From assembly GCA_949358305.1 (NCBI GenBank), contig OX442314.1:26459118-26523117 (forward strand): 64,000 nucleotides of DNA, in the 5' to 3' direction. Made by a program: the position numbers and the translations under genes. The notes beneath the pieces were generated by a model. That model did no database searches. It saw only the letters and a list, made by a program, of their open reading frames with translations, and had not been told where the DNA came from. Origin of the DNA: Strigamia acuminata. Lineage: Eukaryota > Arthropoda > Chilopoda > Geophilomorpha > Linotaeniidae. Positions 52,001 through 60,605 of the stretch are shown here, in pieces; positions within the stretch are counted from its first letter, which is position 1; every line of letters starts with the position of its first letter.

Positions 52001-53088
52001 GACCTTCAGCAGAAAAAATCGTTGAATGTATCTACGACGTAGCGTTACGTTACGGATTTCCACGTAAAATGATATCCGACAACGGACCCCAATTTATCTC
52101 GAAAATTTGGGGTAAGTTTTGTGAGAAATTCGGGATTGTGGCGTCACATACTTCGACCTACAATCCCAGAACAAATCCCGTTGAGCGACTCAACAGGGAC
52201 ATTAAATATGCACTAAGTATATTCACTGACATCCACAATAGGTGGGATGAATACTTGAGGGAGATCGCGTTCAGCATACGAACAACAGTCTCGAGGACGA
52301 GAGATTTTTCTCCGGCCTACCTCAACTTCGCCCGGGAGCTACGAGTGCCTTGGGACCCACGAGTGGCAGAGTCAGTAAATGTGGTGGACCCCGAGAAACC
52401 ACATGAGTACGTGTATAAATTGGAGCAAACCATCTCCAACACGTACAAGCACATGATGGCGCACATTTTTAACATGCGCGACCGCATTTTACAAGATAAA
52501 AGCGGTGGAAAATTCGTGAATTTCGAGATTAATGATTTAGTGTGGAAGGACACACACATCCTCTCAAATGCAGCGAGAGGAATCACCGCCAGCTTGGCCG
52601 ACAAAAGAGACGGTCCGTATGTGATCATCGGCAAGCATGGCGGTAACGCGTATAAATTACGTAAGCTCGAGGACAATACCGAGCACAAATCGATCCAGGT
52701 ACGAGAGTTAACTCCGTACATTCCGGAATTCCCGCAAGAAATGTGGGCCAAGGGCCAAGTCAAGTCAAAAACTGACGGCCAAATCGTCGATATGTTCGCT
52801 GGCGAGTCGGAAAAAGCACCGCCAAGTGACAACGAGGAGTATTTCGACGCCCCTTCACCACCGGTAAACGAGATAGTTGAATCCGTTCCGGATCCAATTT
52901 TGGTCGGGGGGGAAACAGGAGAAACTCCTGAAACAAACACAAAAAACACGGATAAAAAAGAAAACAATAATGAGGAGGTACAGACACAAAAAACAACAAA
53001 AAATATCGTACCTGTCTCGACTCATCACCTGCGGCCCCGTGGAAGTAATCCGTTTATAAAAGACGGAAAGGTCGTAGGAAAGGAGTAG
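49018..53088 (+). CDS. pol: Pol polyprotein (protease, reverse transcriptase, RNase H, integrase)
   Basis: The open frame runs from 48,937; the first ATG is at 49,018 (1,356 residues from there). It is probably made by -1 frameshifting from gag. Protease with LLDSGADRSF near residue 97. Reverse transcriptase with MPFGLVNAPSTFQR and active site YLDD near residue 444. RNase H with HTDASRVGLGAALL near 591 and ATELECLAVVWAIRKF. Integrase with an HHCC finger (GHPLASHAGV … QRCQAC), catalytic Asp in CLSVDVMG near 962, second Asp in SDNGPQFIS and Glu in NPVERLNRD. A GPY/F-type module (DGPYVIIGKHGGNAYKL) follows. No chromodomain was seen. The C-terminal 120 residues are acidic and disordered. All catalytic residues are present. 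Confidence 0.95.
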   Translation: MKKKGFNKGFDKPPPVKEMGSDIANAQIQDRANNALQVITANAEAEAEEPNLLLEELPQVVEDTEEFRVFMCNVAVEYTSRLCMLPMTIEREKIMGLLDSGADRSFVSEDIVASLGLTDKIKGVNKNVRLKTANGMARPKGVIILTMEWLGGVEQHPFLVLPTCDRIFLLGLDLMASMEIQPNPITKSWNYIRNDRERPAIVVPPALIKEAADKTQWEKGLKKFVQDYNFKAFVAELQRDNVVETLVADAALELNEAAALRRVLLKYEGILSKKPGRTNRAIHEIKLTDNKPIRVAYKGMNPQKREIVQKMCQEMLDSGIVSEAQGEYATRVVLVMRPGSDPRLCIDYRPLNAVTEIDPIQMPSIESILRELSPFSWVTTMDLSKGYWQVEMRPEDKLKTAFYSPIGRLMFNVMPFGLVNAPSTFQRLIESVLGDILHQFVWAYLDDIVIASKTFEEHIEHIDQVLTRLAKAGLHVHPGKSKFCRKELAFLGYRIGVNGLAIGPEKIDAINRFPPPEDVKGVQRFMGMINFFGRLLPGLAEVAAPVTDLLKNENEFVWSNECNIAFNAIKRMLTEVGVMPLPDLNRPFILHTDASRVGLGAALLQTHVRDGVEQDLPCMFISRKLQGAEKNYNATELECLAVVWAIRKFRDYLEYTKFVVHTDHQALQWLMKLKEPAGRLARWQLELMACDLTIQYKPGKYNVVADALSRAPVSDPIDADDDGEDDSRIIYCPTSCHRWDLRKINEIPTASPADVKFCGFWTRLYQPAADNYPNAKKELKLERRINDPLLSAFHTHVGKQMRSNPPTREEIIVQQKLDKKCQDRARFVLTGKYPPNLTRRQKRRYAHESIDYLLDDGLLVKHHPNHQDDLSESDTAVKVVIPASLIGRVLWLLHGHPLASHAGVSRTLYRATQLFHWTGMKKDIALFVHQCQRCQACKPRSKSPFETIFLGPYAPFDCLSVDVMGPKPVTGNKNAYIIVIMDVATRWPELYAVARPSAEKIVECIYDVALRYGFPRKMISDNGPQFISKIWGKFCEKFGIVASHTSTYNPRTNPVERLNRDIKYALSIFTDIHNRWDEYLREIAFSIRTTVSRTRDFSPAYLNFARELRVPWDPRVAESVNVVDPEKPHEYVYKLEQTISNTYKHMMAHIFNMRDRILQDKSGGKFVNFEINDLVWKDTHILSNAARGITASLADKRDGPYVIIGKHGGNAYKLRKLEDNTEHKSIQVRELTPYIPEFPQEMWAKGQVKSKTDGQIVDMFAGESEKAPPSDNEEYFDAPSPPVNEIVESVPDPILVGGETGETPETNTKNTDKKENNNEEVQTQKTTKNIVPVSTHHLRPRGSNPFIKDGKVVGKE

Positions 53089-53568
53089 AAAACGTTACGA
53101 GTCGATGGCGACGCTGAAAAACAAAAAAATTGACCGATCGACAGCGCTAGCCATCAAAATCCGAGACTCTGAAAATTTCGCTAAGTCCAACAAAGCGGAT
53201 ATCGGTCGAATTCGCGTCACGAGATGGCGTGGAAACGCGGGACCCGTAGCAAAATTATCGGCACGGGTCGGATACCGCGTGCAAAAGACCCCGTAGCAGC
53301 GATCGCGCACGGGCGTAGAAACAAAGGAGCCCCGTAACGTAACATGCGCACGGGCTGTTGCGCACAGTCATAAGCACCTGGTTCTGGAGTAAAATTACCC
53401 AGAACCCACCACGATTGCCTCGTTTTCACCCGGACTTCCGCTAAAATCAGCTGATCGTCGTCCGCACGTGATACACAGCGAGTGCATTTTTAACCAAGTT
53501 TTTGATCCATTTTACGAGAAGTTTTCAAGTTTTTTAATCGTGGTCTGACTGAACGCGCAATCCTCACG
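53089..53568 (+). other. spacer between pol and third gene
   Basis: A 63-codon basic frame (53,105-53,296) begins 17 bases after the pol stop. It has an ATG but no recognised similarity, and I do not call it a gene. A possible splice acceptor AAAATCAG at about 53,451 could serve a spliced RNA that begins in the LTR. Confidence 0.35.
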
Positions 53569-56500
53569 ATGGATGAGGAAGGAGGGGACGAGGAAATGCT
53601 TGAAATACAGCATCATGACGAGAATTGGGACCCGGACATAAACGTAGTTCCACCCGATCAGGTAGTAGTCGGCATCGCCGCACGAGATTTAGCTCCGTGC
53701 GGTCGAATTAAAGATACACTTGACTAATACTTGACATGAACGCTCTGCGTTCGAAATAGTGTATAATTATTATACTAATATCCACGATCGCGAGAGCGAT
53801 TGTATTTTCTCCTATTATTTGTCTTCAAGGACGCGATAGCAGACAAACTGTCGCCTCGCTCCTTGAAGATGACTCACGACAATTGACACGAACGAGACAA
53901 AGGAAACGAGCTTTCTTTTTATATTCCAGAAATGGGAATAATTTATTGGATGGATTTTGAAAGAATTTATAGAACGTTGTTTCTATTTTTATTTGCTATT
54001 TTATTTGCGAATTTTTTCCCGATGACACTAATTTATTATAGATTCGTTTTTTAACTCGACTTTAACTCCGAATTTTTGGAGTTATTATTAGACAAATTTA
54101 TTTCTTTACAAGTTAATTCACGACAAGAACATTTGTTTACATGTTCTAAAATTGTTATTGGAGATTTTCACGAACGATTTCGCGAATTTATTGGTTTAAA
54201 TACAAATTTACAGTTTAATTTTAAATTAAGCAATCCGAAGAAAAATTTCCGGATTAATACGCTCGATTCCGTCTCGTGGTTATCATTGGACGTGAACCAG
54301 ATGTGCCAAGAAGACTCTTTTCTTCCTGACAAGGACGAATCAATGAACAGGAATAGGACTCGACGAGCGGTCGCACGTTTCAGCGACGTTCCTCGAGCCC
54401 ACCCCCTATTTATCTCCGTGTTATTGGCGATTTCATTAATTATTTTGTTTCCATCATTGCAGATGGAGCTCCGAGACACATGGGGAGCGCTCAGCCCCGC
54501 ATGCATAGTGCGAGCGGGCATATATCGAGGCGTACTGCCCGATTTTCTGCGCCGCTGCTTTGGCGAAGATGCGAAGCCATACCGCCTGCGCGTATTATTT
54601 TCGCGCGCCCTCGCCAAGCGTTGGGTTAACGATTGTACACTCCTGGACGCGTTCCCGGAGTCGGTGCGAAACGTCGTCGCTGCAGAGCTCGCTCGCATCG
54701 ATGACCCGAAGTCACCAATCTTCCACCCGGCCCTGTCGAGCCAATACTCCGGCAGGCCGGCGGAGGAGCATGTGTTGTTCGCGTGGCAAGCGGCCGAGAC
54801 CGAGGAGGCCCGCGAAGAAGTGTATCAACACTACCGCCAGCAGCTAATCGACACTGCGCCGGCGGTTGCAGAGCGGATTTTGCAAGACGACGGAATGAGC
54901 ACCGCCGATATACATCTGTGGTGCGAGCAGATTCGGCAGGGAGAAGTTACGCCACAGTGGCGACCGAGAATGGGGATTCTCACGTCACAAGCTGAAATGT
55001 GGCAACTCCACTATTTGGGAATTCTCGGCCCCAAATATAATTTCCCAAGGAAGCGCAAGCGCTCCAAGGGAACCGGGGGCAGCGAATCGCGCTCCCCGGG
55101 ACGGTCGAAGAAACAGTGCGTCGAACAGCACTCGACCGTCAACGATGGAGCGGGAACGTCAGCGCAGCCACCGCGCGACCCCGCGAATTACACCAGACCA
55201 AGGGTGTTCGTCAACCGTCAGATGAAAGACGGTAAAGAGACTCGAGAAGTCTGGATTTCGGGTGACGAAGAGCGAGTCTCTCGTCCCCGTGTCGGCAGAC
55301 ATCCGCTAACTCATCGTGAGCAGCGGAAACGAGACCGCAAAGAGCGGTATTTCGCTCGCTGCGAGGCGCGAGGAATTCCCCTTCCCGAACACGCTCTCAA
55401 AGCAATCGAAGCGAAGGAAGCGAGAGAGGCACGATCGAAGTCGAGTGGCCGATCTTCCGGGGAGCGTCGCGTCCTAGCGCCAGACACGCGGGACCTTCGC
55501 GAGATCATCACCCAGATGAAACGCAAGAAATTGTCTCGTTTCGACCCCGCGATGCAGTTCGCTCGCAAGATGGGCGTCGTCGAGCATGGTACCGTGATTC
55601 CACACGAAGTGGCACGGTGGTTAAGCGAATATGTCAATTCGCGACCGCGTGTAGAAAACGCGCCTACGGCCGTCGTTCCACCGACGAGTACTGTAAGCCA
55701 GCTCCCGGCACTCCAAGTCACGCCGACTGGAGTGCAAGCGACGCTGCCACCGCCAACACAACAGTCTTTGACGTTGCTGTTGCCGACGCAGTCATCAACG
55801 TCGCAACCGTTGCCAGCACAGCAGTCCCTGACGCTGCCGCCGCCGACACAGCCGCTGCCGCCGCCGACGCAGCCCCCGCCGCCGCCGCCGCCGATGCCGG
55901 GTTCGAGCACTACGCCGAACTTGGCCGTCGACGACTCGGTGATGTTGCCCGTTCACCAGAGCATTGCGCGGGAATGCCATAACGCCCGATTCGGAGAATA
56001 TTACCCGAGCAAGGCAAGACACGACCGCACCGCGATGTGGTATGAACAGCGTGACGAAAACGCACGGCTGGCTCGAGAAGCAGCCAATCCATCGATCGAA
56101 GAGCTCTTGGCCTTCGCATTTGTGATGGAGGACCCGAGAGCCGCCGCCGCTGCTCTGCAGGGCGCCGACGTCACTCAGCGCCATTTCATCGAGTGGGGGA
56201 TTTCGATGATGCGGCACCACTCGCGCGCGTTCGCTGCAGATCCTGATCGCAGCAACCCTGTAAATCGGCGCAGTCTACAGCTGGCTTTGACGAAGATCAT
56301 GGTCCAGTTATTGACCCCCTCGCTCTTTGGGGTCGGACGACAGGCGATGGCCTGTTGGTCCGTAGTCGACAGAGAGGGTGTGCAGATACCTCGCGCACTC
56401 GTTGGGGAATGGAGCGCCATTCTCCCCAACCCGGCGATGACTCGCTTCGAGCTGACCCGGGACGTGGTGAACCCCGAATGGGAGGGGTATAAGTTGCGGA

Positions 56501-57336
56501 GCATGGCCTTCCGCCACGCCGTTACCACGTGGGAGCCAACACCGTCAGCGCAGTCACACGCAATGATGGTCACGAGTGAAGAGCCGATGGAGAGCGACGC
56601 CGCCTCTTCGACTGCTTCACGTGGAGCCCCAACTCCACCTCCGCCGCCACCGCCGCCACCGATGCCACCAGCGGCGACACCACAGACACCCGTCCTATCA
56701 AATGCGGCGGGTAGACCCAGACGCTTGTTATGTCGGACGCCACCAACGATGTCCGCCGCTCGCCAGAGCCTGACGCCTCCCGCAGCCCAACAAGCGCGGG
56801 AAGAGACTGTCCAACAAGCGGTAGTTCCGAAGAGCGCCAAGCCAGCGAAAGCGGCGAAGCTTCAGACGAACTATTATGAGAAGTTGTGTGACGAGTTCTC
56901 TCAGCTGTCGATGACGACGGCGACGCGCAAATTCATCCTCGCGCAGAGAGACAAGGGGAAATCGGTATTCGTTTGGCTACACAACCAGGTGCGCCAGACC
57001 ACCGATTTGATCCTCCATCAGCGTTTGCTGAGGGCCCACCGTGCGCCTCGAACGGCCGCGGAGGCGAACGCAATCCGGCACACCAATTCCGGGTTTTCGG
57101 CGTTCATTCCGCGGGTTTGGCTGCATGAGAGGAGGCGTGCCCCGTACGAGCCAGCCGGCGGCCACGATTTGTGCTTTATTTCCGAGCACAAGGACCCCCG
57201 CGACCAGTCTTCAGCCTTGGTTGGAGATCTGGTTTTGCCGCCCGGCGCTGTGCCGCCCGGCGCTGAGCCGCCCGTCCCTGGAGTGAGTTTCGCCCAGGCG
57301 ATGGATCCAGCGTCGGGTCCCAGCAAGAAGGATTGA
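53569..57336 (+). CDS. third retrotransposon gene (ORF3), spliced, function unknown
   Basis: I do not recognise this family. Proposed exons 53569-53661 (31 residues, starting MDEEGGDEE) and 54463-57336, joined in phase 0 (CAG/GTAGTA donor; TTGTTTCCATCATTGCAG acceptor), 988 residues. Similarity to the third gene of the minus-strand element begins exactly after this acceptor. Conserved blocks: LRDTWGALSP … LFSRALAKRW (residues about 33-85); a middle block around PRALVGEWSAILPNP; a C-terminal block with LILHQRLL, RVWLHE and ISEHKDPRDQSS. Between them are a basic stretch (PRKRKRSKG) and long Pro-rich linkers. There is no signal peptide and no clear membrane anchor, so it is not an obvious envelope protein. 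An unspliced frame is open from 54,076 but has no early ATG. Confidence 0.75.
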
Positions 57337-57360
57337 TCGCTCCGAACACCGGCGGTCAGA

Positions 57361-57373
57361 GCTGGGAGGGGGA
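57361..57373 (+). other. polypurine tract
   Basis: GCTGGGAGGGGGA ends two bases before the 3' LTR and would prime plus-strand synthesis. Confidence 0.75.
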
Positions 57374-57375
57374 CG

Positions 57376-58371
57376 TGTGGTGACCCGACTGGGGTGGGGC
57401 ACGAAGAGTTTCTCTCGTGGCCTACATACGGGTAAAGAAGGGGAGTCGCACGCGCGCCTCCCTTCCCTCAGAGCATTGACATCCAGTCAATGGACGGGCG
57501 TCTGCCCTGGGGGAGTGGGGGAGATTCGTCTTCTCCACTATTGGGTGGCTTTAGTCACCTGTCACCCCCCGCTTTGTGCAAAGGAATTCGCCTTGCACTG
57601 AGCGGAGAGAACCAACACAAAAATCAACCAAGATACACGTAAAAGCCAAACGTCCTAAAACGATCAAGCCTAAGTACAAAGACTTCAGGAGTGACCTAGG
57701 ACAAGGGACTTTCAACGTGAGTACGATTGATTTGTGTTAACCTCCGCAGAGTAACCTGCGAAACAAGATTACCACACTATTTTAGCAAGCCAGCTAGAAA
57801 TAGTAAACCTACTCCAATTTAGCGAGTTGTGCAGACAAACGGTCGCACAAGCCTAAATTGCAGTAACCACGACGAGCGTTCCCGCCGCTGTGTGTATCGC
57901 CGGGAACCACCAAGCGTCCGCCGCTGTGTGATCGCCGGACACCTACAAAAAACCCTAAACCTAGACAACAGACCAGAAGTAAGACCTTTCAGGCATTCAC
58001 TCGCGCCCGACCAGCGTGAGCCCGAAGGACCGAACGAGAAACGTGAGACGAGGACGCCATTCATTGCCACGCCGGCCCAAGACGACACCACGTTGCCACG
58101 CGGACGCCATCTTGGATCCACAGCGACAAAGGACGACCTCGACCAGTTTCCCGCCAACTTCACACCCCTTTCCTTTTACCTTTTTATTCCCTTACATATT
58201 TTATTCCCTTTTAACTGTATATTCCCGTATAATAAATACATTTATTATATTTACCTTTTACATTGTCTTGCCGTGTTACATTATTTGGGTAACCGCTTGA
58301 GTAAAGCGGTATTGCGAGATCAGAGAGTGACTCATACCACGTATCAGCGACAGACCGAGTTGAGCGCGACA
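57376..58371 (+). repeat. 3' LTR, 996 bp
   Basis: Same length as the 5' LTR and no difference seen. Followed by the right copy of the AAAT duplication (58372-58375), after which IR exon 5 resumes. Confidence 0.95.
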
Positions 58372-59307
58372 AAATATCTTGTACAGCAAAATTATGTACC
58401 CCAAGCATAATTTCAACTCAAATAATTCCTTCTTTCCATTACAATATCTCTATAGGAATTGAACCTGTGAGTAAAATACAAATAATGTAAACTTTTTATT
58501 TCTTTTTTAATCATTTATTTTTAGTTTATGCCTGATGCAATTGTGATTAAAAAATATGACAATGGAACAATTTTGTTTCGTGGATTTGTCTATGACTTAT
58601 TGATTTCTTACCTCTGTCCCACAATGAAATTAAGGTTTGTGTCATTAAATAGAGAAACTACTGAACTAAAATTAATTTTTTTTTGTAAATAGTGTGATCG
58701 AAGTGTATGGAGACCATTTAAATAATGAAGCAATCTATGAAATGATAATTAAAAAAGTAAATATGGGTCATAGAATGTAAAATGCACTATTTTTCCATAT
58801 AGTTTAAAGAAATTTCTTAAAACGGGATGCGTCTTAACCCTAACAGTACAAACCTAAAATGCCTACTCACCCAACCGGGTCATTTCGATGATTTTAGTAA
58901 AAAAAAGTTAGTTTGGACCAACAAAAGACATTTTGGACCATAACAAATGACATTTTGGGCTACAACAAATGACATATTCTACCTAAAAATTATGTTTTTC
59001 TTTTAAAATCCAAATAATGTCTAATTATTATTTTACGTGTTTTCTTAGAAAATTGATACAAGCACTACACCCTACATTATGACATCATGTCGAGTTCCCT
59101 ATGTGGACAGTGTGGCTTTAGAAATGAAGCGTGATAATTTGGCAATTGCAGTAGTACTTTCATCTCAAATCGAAGACTTCATGTGGTTCACATTCATCAA
59201 ACCATTCAGTTGTAACATGTGGATTTGCTCAATTTTGCTTAGTCTTTTGTTAAAATTTATTTTTGAAGCAATTCTTCGTACAAAGAAATTGGACAATTCA
59301 AATACTC

Positions 59308-59552
59308 GTAAGTTATATTGCTTGTTGACACAGACCAAGCAAGCCAGCTCTGAACATTCAATCCAATTGATGCGGCGATCCGGGTTTTTACTTAATAAAT
59401 CGGGGAGACTTATAAAGCAATCGTCGTAGAAATGCCGTACAGGACTTCTACTCTGTGGCCAAATGTTTGTCTAGGGGAATGATTTTACACAGAGTAAAGG
59501 AAAAATTAGATAGTTTTAATCGTTCAAAATACAAAGGAGGTATTATTTAAAA
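59308..59552. other. IR gene B intron 8 remnant
   Basis: After the donor at 59,308 there is AT-rich sequence without an exon 9. It ends at the presumed LTR border of the minus-strand element. Confidence 0.5.
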
Positions 59553-60433
59553 TGTTTGGGGTCGATCTGGCTTCTTCTTCAAATGTACACTCACAGTTGA
59601 CCGTTGGCTCCAAGATGGCGTCGATGGCGTCGTGTGAGCGCGGGATTTTAGCGGAGTAAACTCAACGCTAAAATACCTTGCTGAATATACTAAAATCCTC
59701 GTGGAGCACGCTCGACACGAGAATACGTCTTGCACACAGCGGTTCGATTATTACGGAGCAAGCTCGACGTAACAATCGGTCTTTACACAAATCGCTTTGT
59801 GGAGTTAAACTCGACACAAAGCCTTCAAACTAACAGAGTAAACTCGATGTTAGTTTCACACAGAAATGGCTTAAATTACGCGTAGTAATTCAAGCTAGAA
59901 AGTTGCTATTCCGTACAGTGGGTACAGACCAGCGATGAAACTCAATTCGTCCAAGAATCACAGATCACACTTTGCAGTTTTGGCAGAAGTTTGACACGGT
60001 TGTGAACAGTTTGGAGGTAGAATCAAGAGTGCGGGAAGAGTGGGCCAAAACCGTTTGGCTCACTTCTAAATCTGCTCAGAAAAGCTGCGCAGATGACGAG
60101 TTGCACAAAGATCACACACGGCCGCCTTCGGGTCGTGTGCAACAATTGAGCCGGGCACGCGCGAGGGGAAGGGATGCTCCGCCCAGGCACACGCCTAGCA
60201 GCATCATCAAAGCAATGCACGCTGCAGCGTGATTGGTTGACGCTGTTGCTGGGCCAAAACTTGCTGCAAAACACAATATTATTTGGGTAATATTGTGTCT
60301 TGTTTTATATTTTATTAATGTATGTTTTATTTCAATTTACATTGAAACAAAACATATAAGCTTGTTGAATATGTTTATAAGACAATTTGGAAATATGGTG
60401 CGCACTCAAATAGGAATATTTGAGGTCACCACA
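59553..60433 (-). repeat. 3' LTR of a second LTR retrotransposon, minus strand
   Basis: On the minus strand it starts TGTGGTGACC at 60,433, the same ten bases as the LTR of the first element, directly after a polypurine tract. The inner end is less sure: a CA at 59,553 fits, giving 881 bp, but the partner LTR lies outside the window, so it cannot be checked. It contains CGCCATCTTGG (59,610-59,620 in complement) in the same orientation as the first element. The rest differs clearly. Confidence 0.65.
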
Positions 60434-60435
60434 CT

Positions 60436-60448
60436 TCCCCCCCTTTTA
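60436..60448 (-). other. polypurine tract of second element
   Basis: On the minus strand AAAAGGGGGGGGA-type sequence directly precedes the LTR start. Confidence 0.65.
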
Positions 60449-60605
60449 AGAAAGAATCTTATTCTTTTCCAAAAAGAGACAGGTAAGTATAGGAATAAAT
60501 ACACAAGGTTTCAAAGTAAAAATGGAACAGGATATTTATTCTTTTTTATTACAGTAAAAAAAAATAAAAAAGGAATTATTTTTAATGAATGGGCATGTTC
60601 CCTAA

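Larger units (their letters stand above)
44850..58371 (+). mobile_element. Ty3/gypsy-type LTR retrotransposon with extra 3' ORF, 13.5 kb
   Basis: Full-length element: 5' LTR, presumed primer binding site, gag, pol in the -1 frame, a third gene, polypurine tract and 3' LTR. Domain order protease, reverse transcriptase, RNase H, integrase places it in Ty3/gypsy. A 4 bp AAAT duplication flanks it. LTRs without seen differences and intact gag and pol frames point to a very recent insertion of a copy that may be active. Its base composition is clearly richer in GC than the host introns. It is unusually long for the group because of the third gene (about 4.2 kb from the pol stop to the polypurine tract). 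Confidence 0.95.
42649..59307 (+). pseudogene. ionotropic receptor (IR), gene B, interrupted by LTR elements
   Basis: Paralog of IR gene A. Exons in this window: 42649-42721 (signal peptide, MAVFKLFVSSILYLYF), 42819-42929, 44263-44429, 44485-44640, exon 5 split as 44782-44849 plus 58376-58466, 58525-58634, 58693-58756 and 59049-59307. Exons 1 and 3-7 have exactly the same length as in gene A; exons 2 and 8 differ by multiples of three. Without the transposon and one copy of its target duplication, exon 5 is 159 bases and in frame, as in gene A. So the gene was intact at the insertion site when it was hit. Exon 8 carries the first channel helix after FIKPFSCNMWICSILLSLLL. Exons 9-13 are not in the window: a second, minus-strand LTR element begins about 245 bases after exon 8. 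This haplotype is probably null. Confidence 0.85.

Noticed and set aside
54076-54462. N-terminal extension of ORF3 with a hydrophobic stretch that could be a membrane anchor
   Set aside because: The frame has no early ATG, the hydrophobic stretch coincides with the pyrimidine tract of a splice acceptor, and the related gene has similarity only after the matching acceptor. Kept as a lesser alternative.
53569-57336. ORF3 as a retroviral-type envelope gene
   Set aside because: Position after pol fits, but no signal peptide, furin-type site, fusion peptide or C-terminal membrane anchor is seen in either copy.
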